64,000 nt of DNA, from contig NZ_CP012160.1 in the NCBI RefSeq assembly GCF_001187845.1, positions 1,612,001-1,676,000 on the forward strand, in the 5' to 3' direction. Positions 29,031 through 40,000 of this stretch are shown here, one piece after another; position 1 is the stretch's first letter, and every line of letters starts with the position of its first letter. The notes below the pieces were generated by a model. The model ran no database searches and was not told the origin of the DNA. It saw only the letters and a list, made by a program, of their open reading frames with translations. The stretch is from Octadecabacter temperatus (GTDB lineage Bacteria > Pseudomonadota > Alphaproteobacteria > Rhodobacterales > Rhodobacteraceae). The translations under genes were made by a program, and so were the position numbers.

Positions 29031-29803
29031 CGCCCCTCATATTTCGCAGGGCGCTTTTCAAGGAATGCCAACACGCCCTCTTGGAAGTCACGGGTCTTGC
29101 CGCATTCACCTTGCAGGCGTGCCTCGGTCGCAAGTTGTTCATCCAGCGTGTTTTCAAATGACCCACGCAGTGCGGTCTTGACCCGTTGATAGGCCGCCGT
29201 TGGACCCGCCGCGAGGTGCAGCGCGCGTTTGGCAACGTGCGTGTCGAATTCTTTTAATGGCACGGCCTCGTAAATCATGCCCATGTCAGCAGCCTGACGG
29301 CCCGTGATCTTATCGCCGAACAGCGCTGCCCCCATCGCTTTCGCTGACCCCATCTGACGCGGCAACCAATATGTGCCGCCTGCATCTGGGATCAGGCCAA
29401 TGCGTGTAAACGCTTGAATGAAGTAGGCCTCATCTGCCGCGATCACGACATCCGCCGCCAGCGCAAGGTTGGCCCCGGCCCCAGCCGCCGCGCCATGCAC
29501 CGCGCAGATCGTTGGGATTTTACAGTCAAAGATCGCCTTAAGCATCGGCACGTATTCGTCGCGCAACGTGCGTTCCAGATCAAGGTTCGTGGCATTACCG
29601 CTGTCACCCAAATCTTGGCCCGAACAAAACGCATCCCCCGCGCCACCAATCACCAAAACCCGCGCATCACGCTCCGCCGCTTTTACAGCATGGGTGATTT
29701 CGGCCCGCATCTGTACATTCAGTGCGTTCTTCATATCCGGACGGTTCAGTGTCAGCGTGGCAACATCGTTAGCGATTTCAAAGCGGATAGCGGAATATTC
29801 CAT
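29027..29803 (-). CDS. Enoyl-CoA hydratase/isomerase family protein, PaaG-like
   Basis: A 258-residue crotonase-fold protein with the oxyanion-hole segments AFCSGQDLGD (about residues 59-68) and AVHGAAAGAGANLALAADVV. The downstream IGLIPDAGGTYWLPR stretch resembles PaaG, the ring-epoxide isomerase of aerobic phenylacetate degradation, but no other paa gene is in view. General enoyl-CoA hydratase activity in beta-oxidation is an equally good reading. Confidence 0.82.
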   Translation of the reverse strand: MEYSAIRFEIANDVATLTLNRPDMKNALNVQMRAEITHAVKAAERDARVLVIGGAGDAFCSGQDLGDSGNATNLDLERTLRDEYVPMLKAIFDCKIPTICAVHGAAAGAGANLALAADVVIAADEAYFIQAFTRIGLIPDAGGTYWLPRQMGSAKAMGAALFGDKITGRQAADMGMIYEAVPLKEFDTHVAKRALHLAAGPTAAYQRVKTALRGSFENTLDEQLATEARLQGECGKTRDFQEGVLAFLEKRPAKYEGR

Positions 29804-29892
29804 GGGTCGTCCTTTGTGTAGCGTTGCGCCTACACTACTGAACTCTCCGGTTCAGAAAAGCCTAAACGCAACGTCATAGAAATCAGCTCTGA

Positions 29893-30339
29893 TTACGACC
29901 GCATGATCTTATCAATTCGCGCCTTTTCTTCTGCGCTCAATTCTTCTGGCCCGACAGCCTGAGACCGCCCCCGTATCGTCACGGCTGCAATTCCCCCTGC
30001 AAGTAACAGCATAATAGGCGCAGCCAACCACAGCGCGAGGTTTACACCCTCAACCCGTGGGCTCAGCAGAATGTAGTCGCCATAGCGATCCACCAGATAT
30101 TGCACCGCCTGATCGTCCGTATCCCCCGCAACAAGCCGCTCGCGCAGCAAGATACGTAGGTCACGTGAAATGTCAGCGTTGCTTTCATCGATGCTTTCGT
30201 TGCGGCAAATAGGACAGCGCAACCCTTCAGACAGCGCGCGCGCACGAAGTTCGAGCGCTGCGTCATCTAGCACCTCATCCGGTTGAACCGCTGCGAGCGG
30301 CGTTACCAGCATGCACAGAACAAACGCCAACCACCTCAT
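29893..30339 (-). CDS. ccmH: Cytochrome c maturation protein CcmH
   Basis: Thiol-redox component of the system I haem-lyase complex, keeping apocytochrome c cysteines reduced for haem attachment. The 148-residue protein has a signal peptide, the LRCPICRN redox motif (C42, C45), and a C-terminal transmembrane helix near residues 102-120 (LALWLAAPIMLLLAGGI). I chose ATG 30339, giving a four-base overlap with the ccmF stop, over longer in-frame extensions. It is the short CcmH form lacking the TPR (CcmI-like) part. Confidence 0.93.
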   Translation of the reverse strand: MRWLAFVLCMLVTPLAAVQPDEVLDDAALELRARALSEGLRCPICRNESIDESNADISRDLRILLRERLVAGDTDDQAVQYLVDRYGDYILLSPRVEGVNLALWLAAPIMLLLAGGIAAVTIRGRSQAVGPEELSAEEKARIDKIMRS

Positions 30340-32372
30340 TGTGCAGCCACCGTGTTTGATGTGGATTTTGCAGCACCCGCCGCAACACGCAAGCGTCGGT
30401 CGGACAAAGAAATGAAGCCACCTAATGCCATCAAAATAGCGCCCCCCCAAATCCAATTCGCGAAGGGTTTGATGTAGGTGCGCACGGCCCAACCGCCGCC
30501 GGTTTGTGGATCACCGAGCACAACATAGACATCGCGCAGAATACCGTTGCGAATGCCAGCTTCTGTCGTTGGCATTTGTGCGACTGGGTAGACGCGTTTT
30601 TCCGCAAAGACCTGCCCGACAAAGCGACCGTTGCGATAGACGTTTATTTCACCGCCTTCACCGAAATAGTTCGGGCCGTCAATTTCGACAACGGCGGCCA
30701 GTTCGATCTCATGAATACCGACGTTCCAACGATCACCGACTTGGGCAATCCGAATGTCCTCGGCCTCCCAAGCCATCAGTGCAGCGACTGCAAAGACCGT
30801 AATTCCAAGGCCGGAATGCGCGGTGAATTTACCCCAGTCCGCGCGTGGCAATCTGGTGAGACGTTTCAAACGCGCCGCAACAGCACCGCGACCTGTGCGC
30901 AGCCAAAGGTCCATACATGCGCCACCAACAACCCAAACGCCCAAGATCACCCCGATGGGACCCATCGCAGAGCGTCCAGTCTGTAGCGCAAATGCCAACG
31001 CTCCAAACGCGATTGCAAGACCAGCAACTGGCGCCATAGATTTGATGGCTTTGCTAAGGCTGCCACGTTTCCACGCCAGCACTGCACCCACAGGCAAGAT
31101 GATCGCCAGTGGGACGAAAACCAGTGTGAAGGCAAAATTGAAGAATGGCGGCCCGACGGAGACCTGTTCAGGTTTATCAAACAGTCCAAGCGCGTAGAAC
31201 GGGTTCGCCATACCGCCGCTCCAAATAGGGCTAGCCGACGCGAGTTCGACCACCAAAGGCCAAATCGTGCCCCAGAAGACAACAAAGCTGGACACAGCAA
31301 GCAACACATTGTTGGACACAAGCGCGGTTTCGCGGCTGACCAACCCAAAGACGCCTTTCGACTCCATCGCCTTTGCGCGCAACGCGAATAGCAGTAGTCC
31401 ACCCCCAACAAATACCGCGAGGATCATCAAGATAAACACACCCCGTTCAGGGTCGTTGGCAAAGGCATGCACCGACGTCAGCACGCCCGAACGCACGATG
31501 AATGTTCCGAGAAGCGAGAACCCGAAGGCGAGGATCGCCAGCAGGATCGTCCATGCTTTCAGGCTTTCGCGCTTTTCAACCACGATGGCGGAATGCAGCA
31601 ATGCGGCCGCCAAAAGCCACGGCATGAAGGATGCGTTTTCAACAGGGTCCCAGAACCAGAAGCCACCCCACCCAAGTTCGTAGTAGGCCCACCATGAGCC
31701 AAGCGCGATACCGATGGTCAGGAAAATCCAAGCGGCCAATGTCCACGGGCGCACCCAACGGCCCCAAGCCGCATCAACACGTCCTTCGAGTAAGGCGGCA
31801 ATCGCGAACGAGAACGACATGCTCAGCCCGACATAGCCGAGGTACAAAAACGGCGGGTGAAACGCGAGGCCCGGATCCTGCAACAATGGGTTCAAATCTT
31901 GGCCATTAAACGGCGGAAATTCCAAACGCTCAAACGGGTTGGATGTGAACAGGATGAAGCCGTAAAACGCAACGCTAACAGCGGCTTGAACACCCAATAC
32001 CCGGGCACGCAGGCTGGCAGGTAAATTGCTACCAAACCAGCTGGCACAGGCGCCGAACAGCACCAAGATCAGCAACCAAAGCAGCATAGATCCTTCGTGG
32101 TTCCCCCAAACACCGCTGATTTTATAAAGCATTGGCTTGTCGGAATGGCTATTTGCCACCACAAGGCGCAGCGAAAAGTCAGACACAACAAAGGCATACA
32201 TCAGGGCTGCAAAGCTGAATCCAACAAGAAGGAACTGCACCGTCGCAGCAGGATCAGCCAACCCCATCCAACCACGCCACCCTTTGTGAGCGCCAATAAG
32301 GGGAACAACCATCTGCACAACCCCAACAAGGGCGGCAAGAATCAATGCGAAATGTCCGAGTTCAATAATCAT
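30336..32372 (-). CDS. ccmF: Haem lyase CcmF
   Basis: Core of the cytochrome c haem-ligation complex in the inner membrane. The 678-residue protein has about 15 hydrophobic helices and the haem-handling WWD domain, visible as WGGFWFWDPVENASFMPW near residues 240-260, plus conserved histidines in GNHEGSML and in the following periplasmic loops. ccmH overlaps its 3' end. On the 5' side the next genes are the holin and endolysin, then ccmE, so the ccm genes here are interrupted. Confidence 0.96.
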   Translation of the reverse strand: MIIELGHFALILAALVGVVQMVVPLIGAHKGWRGWMGLADPAATVQFLLVGFSFAALMYAFVVSDFSLRLVVANSHSDKPMLYKISGVWGNHEGSMLLWLLILVLFGACASWFGSNLPASLRARVLGVQAAVSVAFYGFILFTSNPFERLEFPPFNGQDLNPLLQDPGLAFHPPFLYLGYVGLSMSFSFAIAALLEGRVDAAWGRWVRPWTLAAWIFLTIGIALGSWWAYYELGWGGFWFWDPVENASFMPWLLAAALLHSAIVVEKRESLKAWTILLAILAFGFSLLGTFIVRSGVLTSVHAFANDPERGVFILMILAVFVGGGLLLFALRAKAMESKGVFGLVSRETALVSNNVLLAVSSFVVFWGTIWPLVVELASASPIWSGGMANPFYALGLFDKPEQVSVGPPFFNFAFTLVFVPLAIILPVGAVLAWKRGSLSKAIKSMAPVAGLAIAFGALAFALQTGRSAMGPIGVILGVWVVGGACMDLWLRTGRGAVAARLKRLTRLPRADWGKFTAHSGLGITVFAVAALMAWEAEDIRIAQVGDRWNVGIHEIELAAVVEIDGPNYFGEGGEINVYRNGRFVGQVFAEKRVYPVAQMPTTEAGIRNGILRDVYVVLGDPQTGGGWAVRTYIKPFANWIWGGAILMALGGFISLSDRRLRVAAGAAKSTSNTVAAQ

Positions 32373-32444
32373 GGTGCGATTATAGGTCTCAAGCGCCGCG
32401 CCGCCAGTGAAACTGCGATCACAATGCAGGGCGAAACGTCACGG

Positions 32445-33020
32445 CTAGGGCTGGTTACGTTGCCACTCTAGGAGGGCAGGATTTGAGGAAGGTTCCACAG
32501 CCCCCAATGTTAGATCAGCCGAAGGCTTGCTTTGTGCGACTTGCGGTGTGTCAAACCGCAGCGCTTGCAACGCGCGTGTGTTTTCAACAACCGTCGGAAC
32601 CCGCGCCAATGTTTGCGCGATGGATCGCTGGAAATCTTGACTATGTGCTTGATGCCGTGCACCAAAATAGAAACTTACAATCGCGCCCATAAGCCACCAC
32701 AGCGGGTCTGGCACCAGCGATATCCCCTGCATCCGCGTGGAAAACCAAACCGGATCAACCATCGCGACCACAAACAACCCAATGGTCCCAAACGCCAGTA
32801 ATGGGCGCGGCAAGCGGTTCAACCCGTCCATAAGGCGATCAAAGCCCCCTACCCGTTGCACCGCAAACTCGGACGCGAACTGCTGCATGGTTTGTTGTTT
32901 TATCCCTGCCTGACGCACTGCCGCGCCTTCGGCGTTCTCACGAAACACCTGTGCCGTTTCAACGATCACATTGCGCCCGTCGCCAAACACGCCCCTGAAA
33001 ATCCGCTCAATCAAACCCAT
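32445..33020 (-). CDS. Holin of the gene-transfer-agent release type
   Basis: A 191-residue membrane protein resembling the 'holin of 3 TMs, for gene-transfer release' family. After a polar N-terminus, hydrophobic segments lie near residues 73-88 (LLAFGTIGLFVVAMV) and 107-121 (PLWWLMGAIVSFYFGA), with a charged tail. Holins form inner-membrane lesions that let the endolysin reach peptidoglycan. I chose ATG 33020 (MGLIERIF). The endolysin gene overlaps it by ten bases upstream, giving a classic lysis pair. In Rhodobacter capsulatus such a pair releases GTA particles; that role here is inferred. Confidence 0.78.
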   Translation of the reverse strand: MGLIERIFRGVFGDGRNVIVETAQVFRENAEGAAVRQAGIKQQTMQQFASEFAVQRVGGFDRLMDGLNRLPRPLLAFGTIGLFVVAMVDPVWFSTRMQGISLVPDPLWWLMGAIVSFYFGARHQAHSQDFQRSIAQTLARVPTVVENTRALQALRFDTPQVAQSKPSADLTLGAVEPSSNPALLEWQRNQP

Positions 33021-33622
33021 CGCGCTGTCCTTTCGCGATGCTGGTCCTCGCTCAGGTGAAAGCGTGGCGAGATAAATTCTTCCGCCCGTGTAATCCAACC
33101 GCCCTTCCCGCCATCCAAGCGCCGTGCATATTTACGGCTGGCCGGACGCGCATCCGCCAACGCGTAATAGTAGTTACGCCGTGCAATCCCGTAGGCATCA
33201 ACGAAATGGTCAACTGCAGCCGCCATACCCTGTTCCGTTGCTGCAATCGTCTGGGGGCCGATGACGCCATCAACCGTCACCAAGATACGCATGTCCTGCA
33301 GCAGCCGCTGCAAAATCCGCACCGCATTGGCCCCAGCGTTTACATACATATCAAAAACCGACGCCTGCAACGCGGACGGCAGCAGACGAATATTAGGCCG
33401 ATTAAAATAATGATTGATGAAGATCGTGACAGCCTGTTCGCGCGTTAACACGCGCACGTCCTGTTCTGTCACCTGCCCATCGCCATCCAGATCAAGCCCT
33501 AGGCGGCGCATGGTATGAATGGTGACGCCATGGTTTGTGGCACCGCCCGGATCATCTGGATCATTAACAAACCCACCCTCACGAGCAACAATACCTTCGG
33601 CGATTTGGTGAACATCGTGCAT
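33011..33622 (-). CDS. Endolysin, glycoside hydrolase 108 type, GTA-release-like
   Basis: A 203-residue muramidase-like enzyme. The N-terminal GH108 signature REGGFVNDPDDPGGATNHG contains the probable catalytic glutamate E15, and the C-terminal half has a peptidoglycan-binding-like stretch (VDGVIGPQTIAATEQ). There is no signal peptide, so it needs the adjacent holin for export, as in phage lysis. I chose ATG 33622. No capsid, portal or terminase gene is in view, which fits a detached GTA release locus and argues against a prophage remnant. Confidence 0.82.
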   Translation of the reverse strand: MHDVHQIAEGIVAREGGFVNDPDDPGGATNHGVTIHTMRRLGLDLDGDGQVTEQDVRVLTREQAVTIFINHYFNRPNIRLLPSALQASVFDMYVNAGANAVRILQRLLQDMRILVTVDGVIGPQTIAATEQGMAAAVDHFVDAYGIARRNYYYALADARPASRKYARRLDGGKGGWITRAEEFISPRFHLSEDQHRERTARWV

Positions 33623-33667
33623 CCTGGCACCCCCATGCAATTGCACATGAAGGGTGTCTGATGAAGG

Positions 33668-34150
33668 TTAACCGCTGGTAGCGGTACCGTCCGTTGCGTC
33701 GGTCAGGTCAGGATCAACCGGCTCACAGAAGTTCTGTTGTTCATGCATGTTTTCAACTTCGGCAGGCATGTATGTTTCGTCATGTTTGGCAAGAATTTCA
33801 ACAGCTTCAAATGTACCGTTAATGTAATTTCCTTGACCAACCATACCTTGTCCTTCTTCAAACAAGCTCGGCAAGATGCCTTCAAACGTCACGGGAACGG
33901 CGGTAAAGCAATCGGTTACAACGAACGACACATGGGTGCCCTCACCGCGCACGATTGACCCCGCCTGCACCATTCCACCAATGCGGAACAGTTCCGTTTC
34001 AACGGGTGGTTCAGCCAACACTTCGCTCGGCGAACGGAAATAGTTAATCCCGTCACGCAACGCGTACCCAATGATTGCAGTGGAAAGCCCAAGCGCCACG
34101 AAGGCAACGACAATAATCTGGATACGGCGCGTCTTCTTTAGCGATTTCAT
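33668..34150 (-). CDS. ccmE: Cytochrome c maturation haem chaperone CcmE
   Basis: Binds haem covalently in the periplasm and hands it to CcmF. The 160-residue protein has one N-terminal transmembrane helix (about residues 10-30), an OB-fold domain, and the haem-binding histidine H123 in the signature LAKHDETYMP. The C-terminal tail is acidic and flexible, as usual. It lies nine bases after the argC stop on the same strand and upstream of the endolysin gene. Confidence 0.95.
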   Translation of the reverse strand: MKSLKKTRRIQIIVVAFVALGLSTAIIGYALRDGINYFRSPSEVLAEPPVETELFRIGGMVQAGSIVRGEGTHVSFVVTDCFTAVPVTFEGILPSLFEEGQGMVGQGNYINGTFEAVEILAKHDETYMPAEVENMHEQQNFCEPVDPDLTDATDGTATSG

Positions 34151-34159
34151 GGCCCAACC

Positions 34160-35188
34160 CTAAGGAAATAGCGGAGCCATCATAAGCCCCTCAGTCTCAG
34201 AAAGACCTAACATCAGGTTGGCGTTCTGCAAGGCCTGCCCGCTTGACCCTTTGGTGAGGTTATCAAGTGCCGCGATGACAATGGCGCGGCCATCCCGACG
34301 GTCAGCAACTACCCCAACGTGACAGAAATTGGACCCACGGATGTGGCGAATGCTCGGGTATTCGCCGAACGGCAGCACGACGACGAAAGGTTCGTCCACG
34401 TAGGCCGTGGCCAGCACATCATGAATAGCCTGCGCATCACCCTTTACGTAATTTGTCGCAAGAATTCCGCGGTTTGCAGGGATTAAGTGTGGCGTGAACT
34501 GAACCTCGACGGGCCGTCCGGCAATCGCTGAAAACTCCTGATCGAACTCACCCAGATGGCGGTGCGTGCCGCCAACCGCATAGGCATTCGCGCCCTCTGA
34601 CAGCTCTGCGTGCAGCAGGTTTTCCTTCAAAGCGCGCCCCGCGCCAGACACCGCACAGGCCAAATCCATGATGATTTCATCAAGATCGATGACGCCCGCT
34701 GCGATCAAAGGCCGCAGCGCAAACTGCCCCGTCGCCGCGTTGCAGCCCGTACCGGCGACAAGCCGCGCATTCGCGATTTCGTCACGGTAAAACTCTGTCA
34801 GGCCGTAGACGGCTTCTTTTTGCAGCTCAACTGCCGCGTGATCATTGCCGTACCACTTCTTATAGGCTTCGGGATCACGCAAACGGAAATCGGCGCTCAG
34901 ATCAACGATCTTTAGCGTTTTTGGCAGTTTTGAGATCACCTCTTGGCTGGTCTTGTGCGGCAATGCGCAAAACGCCAGATCGATGCCATCAAAGTCAACA
35001 TCATCAATGGTTGTCAAAACAGGCAGGTCCAAGTGGCGTAGATGCGGGAACACCTGCGCCATGCTTTGCCCAGCTTTGGAATTGCCGGACAGTGCTGCGA
35101 TTTCGATATGCGGGTGGCTTGCAATCAAGCGCACCAGTTCAGCGCCCGTATAGCCAGAGGCCCCAAGGATCGCGATTTTATAAGTCAT
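34160..35188 (-). CDS. argC: N-acetyl-gamma-glutamyl-phosphate reductase
   Basis: Third step of arginine synthesis: NADPH-dependent reduction of N-acetylglutamyl phosphate. The 342-residue enzyme has the N-terminal [15 protein letters not shown] dinucleotide loop, LPHKTSQ, and the thioester cysteine C149 in AGTGCNAATG. That segment departs from the NPGCYPTA form I know from E. coli-type ArgC, though the cysteine and glycine are kept. The C-terminal [12 protein letters not shown] and [14 protein letters not shown] are typical. It precedes ccmE on the same strand. Confidence 0.95.
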   Translation of the reverse strand: MTYKIAILGASGYTGAELVRLIASHPHIEIAALSGNSKAGQSMAQVFPHLRHLDLPVLTTIDDVDFDGIDLAFCALPHKTSQEVISKLPKTLKIVDLSADFRLRDPEAYKKWYGNDHAAVELQKEAVYGLTEFYRDEIANARLVAGTGCNAATGQFALRPLIAAGVIDLDEIIMDLACAVSGAGRALKENLLHAELSEGANAYAVGGTHRHLGEFDQEFSAIAGRPVEVQFTPHLIPANRGILATNYVKGDAQAIHDVLATAYVDEPFVVVLPFGEYPSIRHIRGSNFCHVGVVADRRDGRAIVIAALDNLTKGSSGQALQNANLMLGLSETEGLMMAPLFP

Positions 35189-35240
35189 TTCTTAGTCTCC
35201 GTGGCCCAAACCCTTGGTCTAGGCATGCGTCAATTCTCAG

Positions 35241-36050
35241 TTAAGCGGCTTGAAACTGAATTTCTCGTCGCAAGAACTGTGTCGCGCTATTGCTCACGCG
35301 TTTTGGATCGCCAGAGGTCAGGAAACAGGCCTCCCCGCTCCCAATCATCTCTGGGCGACGGTCAAGATAGTCCGCAAGGCTTTCGGCAACCAGATTGGCC
35401 TGCGAAAACACCTTAACATCCTCGCCGAGCGCCTGTTGGAACGCGTCCTGCATCAAAGGATAATGGGTACATCCCAAAATCGCAGCATCCGGATGCGGCA
35501 TTTTACGTTTCAGCGCGTCCACATGGCTGTTCACCAGTGCTTCGGCCAAGATCAGATCGTTATCTTCAATCGCATCAACGACACCGCCACAGGCCTGCGC
35601 TTCGACGTCCACACCAACAGCGCGGAATGCCAATTCACGTTGGAACGCACGGCTTGAAACGGTCGCTGGTGTCGCAAACAGAGCCACATGTTTTACATCG
35701 ACTTCGCGTGGCGGGGAATTATCGCCCCATGAACGTTCAGTCAGGGCTTCGATCAATGGCACAAACACCCCGAGAACCCGTTTGCCTTCAGGCACCCAGC
35801 CTTCTTGCATCTTGCGCAACGCCGCTGCAGACGCCGTATTACAAGCCAAAATCACCAGATCACAGCCAGCATCAAACAAAGCCTGCGTCGCAGCTGTGGT
35901 CTTTTCATAGATATCGTCGGCCGTGCGCACACCGTAAGGCGCATGCGCGCTATCCGCAAAATAAGCGAACGGAACATCCGGCAGACGCTTTTGTACGGCG
36001 TCCAGCACAGTCAAGCCGCCCAATCCACTATCAAAAATACCAACTGCCAT
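35241..36050 (-). CDS. murI: Glutamate racemase
   Basis: Makes D-glutamate for peptidoglycan. The 269-residue protein has both catalytic cysteines in their motifs, [13 protein letters not shown] and [11 protein letters not shown], and the N-terminal [15 protein letters not shown] with the acid/base aspartate. I chose ATG 36050 (MAVGIFDSG); longer in-frame starts run into the acyltransferase gene. It follows that gene by only four bases, so the two are coupled, and argC comes next on the same strand. Confidence 0.95.
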   Translation of the reverse strand: MAVGIFDSGLGGLTVLDAVQKRLPDVPFAYFADSAHAPYGVRTADDIYEKTTAATQALFDAGCDLVILACNTASAAALRKMQEGWVPEGKRVLGVFVPLIEALTERSWGDNSPPREVDVKHVALFATPATVSSRAFQRELAFRAVGVDVEAQACGGVVDAIEDNDLILAEALVNSHVDALKRKMPHPDAAILGCTHYPLMQDAFQQALGEDVKVFSQANLVAESLADYLDRRPEMIGSGEACFLTSGDPKRVSNSATQFLRREIQFQAA

Positions 36051-36054
36051 CTGC

Positions 36055-36939
36055 TTAACCTTTGCGCTTATAGCGATCATCAAATTCTCGCCCGAATGTC
36101 TGAACATTCACGGCCTTTGGACTCAGCTCATACGTCGCTTTGCGCAGGAAATCCATGCAACTTGTCGCATCTGTCTTAAATGCATCCAGCTTAGCAGACG
36201 GAATTGGTTTTCCGATCACAACACGCACATCCGACCCGACCCGCGTTTTGAATTCGCGCACCAAAAGCCCCATGCGCAATGTCGTGTGAAGATGGCTGGC
36301 AAGCTGGAACGCGCGACTGTTCGCGCCTTCAAAAAAGATCGGCACAACCACAGCATCGCTTTTGGACACCATCTTCGCCGTGAAGTTTCGCCATTGCGGG
36401 TCCATCGGTTTGGAAAACGGCCGTGCAGATGTGCTGACGGTCCCACCAGGGAAAATACCCATTGCGCCACCCTCGTCTAAATACCGCAGCGCTTCTTTAC
36501 GAGTTTCAAGATTCAGACGCGCGGCTTCTTTCGTTTCATCAAACGATACCGGCAGGATAACACGTTCCAGATCGGGGGACTTTCGGAACACCGAATTGGC
36601 GAGGATTTTGAAATCCCCTCCGCGGCGTTCAGACAGAATGCGCCCCATCATTAATCCGTCCAGAATGCCGTATGGGTGGTTTGACACAACGATCAATGGG
36701 CCAGTCTTTGGAATGTTCTCTAAAGACCCACCAACGACATTGAGGTTCAACTTATAACGTTCTGTTATCACACGCCAAAAATCAGCGCCCTGTGCAACTT
36801 CCGCGTCATAACCACGGGCCTTGCGGATCAAACGAAAACGCCCCGTCGCATTTTCCATAACTCGAATAACTGCACGCCCGCCTTTTGAGGATGCAGAGCT
36901 GGCATAAGAAATATCGCGCGCAATTTGGTTCTTGGCCAT
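36055..36939 (-). CDS. Lysophospholipid acyltransferase family protein
   Basis: A 294-residue member of the PlsC-like acyltransferase family. The catalytic His/Asp motif appears as [10 protein letters not shown] near residues 86-95, where His and Asp are five residues apart, as in the haemolysin-like branch, not the usual four. The second conserved block is [13 protein letters not shown]. No clear transmembrane helix is present, so it is probably a peripheral membrane enzyme of lipid synthesis. murI follows after four bases. Confidence 0.83.
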   Translation of the reverse strand: MAKNQIARDISYASSASSKGGRAVIRVMENATGRFRLIRKARGYDAEVAQGADFWRVITERYKLNLNVVGGSLENIPKTGPLIVVSNHPYGILDGLMMGRILSERRGGDFKILANSVFRKSPDLERVILPVSFDETKEAARLNLETRKEALRYLDEGGAMGIFPGGTVSTSARPFSKPMDPQWRNFTAKMVSKSDAVVVPIFFEGANSRAFQLASHLHTTLRMGLLVREFKTRVGSDVRVVIGKPIPSAKLDAFKTDATSCMDFLRKATYELSPKAVNVQTFGREFDDRYKRKG

Positions 36940-37003
36940 AACGTCCGCCGTCCACTCACTTTTGATTTAGGTAACCCTTCCGCCCAGCAACCACCAGCGA
37001 AAG

Positions 37004-40000
37004 CTACTCGGCTGCTGAACGCTTCTGTGACTCCCGCAAAACAGTAAGCAATTCTTCCCGACGTTTCGCTGTTTTTGCGACATTGGCCTGCTTCACGGGG
37101 CCAAAGCCGCGGTTGTCGAGCGGCAGCTTCGCCAGCGCGATCGCCGCTTCCAGCGTGTCCGGACGGACGAGCTTGTGCACCTCCTCCATGTCGGCCTCGT
37201 ATTGCTTTATCAAAGCGCGCTCCATCTTACGTTCCTCAGTGCGCCCGAACACATCCCACGCCGTGCCACGTACTCCCTTCAAGCGTGCTAGAAGCGGAAA
37301 CAGCTTAGCGGTGAACCTTGGCATAGCCCGCTTCTTCGGTCGCCCGTCAGCGCCCGTGCCGCCAAGCATCGGTGGGGCAAGGTGATGGGTCAGCTTCAAG
37401 TCCCCGTCAAAGGTCGCTTGCGCCTTTTTCTTTGTACCAATCAACAACCGCGCGACTTCGTATTCATCCTTATAAGACAACACCTTGTAGTAGCCCAAGG
37501 CCACGGCATCGCGTAGATCACCCTCAAAACGTGCCACGAAATCAGTGTAGCGCTTTGCGTAATCGGCATTCTGATACGCGGTCAGATGCGTTGCACGGAA
37601 TGCGATTTTTTCCTCAGCCGATTTGGGCAATTCAACCACATCTGACGATAGGACCTTGGCAGCGTCTGCAGGATGCAACACCGCCCAACGGCCATATTCA
37701 AACGCCTGCAAATTGCGTTTCACAGCGGTGCCGTTCAGCTCAATAGCCTTGCGAATTGATGCACCAGAAACAGGGATCGCCCCCATTTGCCACGCAGCCC
37801 CAAACACCATCATGTTGGAATAAATCGCTTCCCCCATCAGTGCCTTTGCCAGCTCAGATGCATCAAACATCGACAAACCATTCTGAAGGCGTGCCTCCAA
37901 TGCCAACGTCAGACGATCTGCGGGAAGTTTGAAACTGATGTCACGGGTAAAGTCGCCCGTGATGATTTCATGGGCATTCACAACGCCGCGCGTTCGACCT
38001 GTCGACATTAGGCCAAGTGTCTTTGACCCCGCAGAAACGACCAAGTCACCACCGATAAGTGCATCGCACTCACCCGTTGAGACACGGATCGCGTTGATAT
38101 CACATGCGTTCTCGGCAATCCGACAATGAATGTGCACAGCACCGCCCTTTTGGGCCAACCCAGCCATTTCCATCATACCTGCAGCTTTACCATCCACATG
38201 GGCCGCCATCGCAAGCACGGCACCAATGGTCACAACACCGGTTCCACCAACACCTGTGATGACCACGTTGTGTGTGCCATTAATCGTCGGCAACGCTGGG
38301 TCTGACATATTTGGCAGCGCGATCGAATTGGTCGCGGCAGTTTTCAACTGCGCGCCCTCAACCGTCACGAATGACGGGCAAAATCCATTTACGCAGGAAA
38401 AATCCTTATTGCAGCTCGACTGATCAATCGCACGTTTGCGACCGAGTTCGGTTTCAACTGGAACGATGGAAACACAGTTGGACTGCAAGCCACAATCCCC
38501 ACAACCTTCGCAAACGTCTGTATTGATGAACACGCGTTTGTCTGGGTCAGGAAACAACCCGCGTTTACGGCGGCGGCGTTTCTCGGCGGCGCAAGTTTGC
38601 ACATAAACAAGAACCGATACACCTTTGACTTCGCTCAATTCTATTTGAACACTTTCAAGCTGATCACGCGTCGAAATCTTGACTGCAGATGGAACATTTG
38701 AAAGGTCAGCGCCCTCCGCGGGATCATGCACCAGATGTACGGTCTTAACGCCCATCGCCAAAACTTCTTGGCAAATTTGATCGTGGGTCAGCCCACCATC
38801 ATTGCCTTGCCCACCCGTCATCGCGACCGCGTCGTTATACAAGATTTTATAGGTCATCGTCGTGCCAGCCATCAACGCGAACCGGATCGCCTGAACACCG
38901 GAATGGTTATACGTCCCATCACCAAGGTTTTGGAACACATGTCCACGGTTTGAAAACGGAGCCTCGCCAACCCAATTCGCGCCCTCACCGCCCATTTGGG
39001 TAAACCCGACGGTATCACGGTCCATCCATTGCACCATGTAGTGACACCCGATCCCCGCATACGCACGCGACCCGTCAGGGACTTTGGTGGACGAATTATG
39101 TGGGCAGCCAGAACAGAAGTACGGCAACCGAGCAGCAATTTCTTCCGCGTTATCAGCACGTTTCGCTTCGGCAAGTTTCGCGAGCCCGCCTTCAATCTTT
39201 TCTGACCCACAGCCCTCCTCAATCAAGACTTCGCCAATCTTTTCAGCAATGAAAATCGGATCAAGCGCAAAGCGGGTTGGGAAAAACTCTTCGCGGCGAC
39301 CTTCCTTACGGTGGTCCCCTTTATGCCAGCCATAAACGCGCCGACCGTCATGATCGTCAAAGATCGCCTCTTTGATCTGTACCTCAATCAGCTTGCGCTT
39401 TTCTTCGACCGAAATGATCAGATCCAGCCCTTCGGCCCACTCATGGAAGCTTTCCATATCAAGTGGCCAAACTTGCCCGACTTTGTAGGTGGTGATGCCA
39501 AGGCGTTCGGCCTCGGCTTCATCAATACCCAGCAAAGACATGGCGTGTTGCAGGTCCAACCAGTTTTTACCTGCCGCGACCAAGCCGATCTTAGCGCCCT
39601 TGTTAGGCCAGCCGACCTTATCGATCTTATTGGCCCGCGCGAAAGCTTCCGCAGCAAAGCGTTTGTGGTCAATAATGCGGGCTTCTTGTTCAACCGGCGT
39701 GTCGATCAGACGGATGTTCAACCCACCATCTGGCATCTCAAAATCAGGTGTTACGAAGTTTTGGACAAACGGGTCACCATCCACAACGCTGGTGACTTCA
39801 ATTGTATCCTTCATGGTCTTCAACCCGACCCAAACACCGGCAAAACGGCTTAAAGCCCAGGCATATTGCCCCATATCAAGAATTTCTTGCACCCCAGCCG
39901 GGGACACGATGGGCATATAGGCATCTACCATCGCCCAATCTGATTGATGCAGCGTGGTTGAGCTTTCGCCCGTATGGTCATCACCCATGGCCATGATGAC

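Noticed and set aside
33011-33622. Prophage remnant
   Set aside because: Only the lysis pair is present, flanked by intact ccm genes, with no integrase, capsid or att-like repeat; a GTA release locus fits better.
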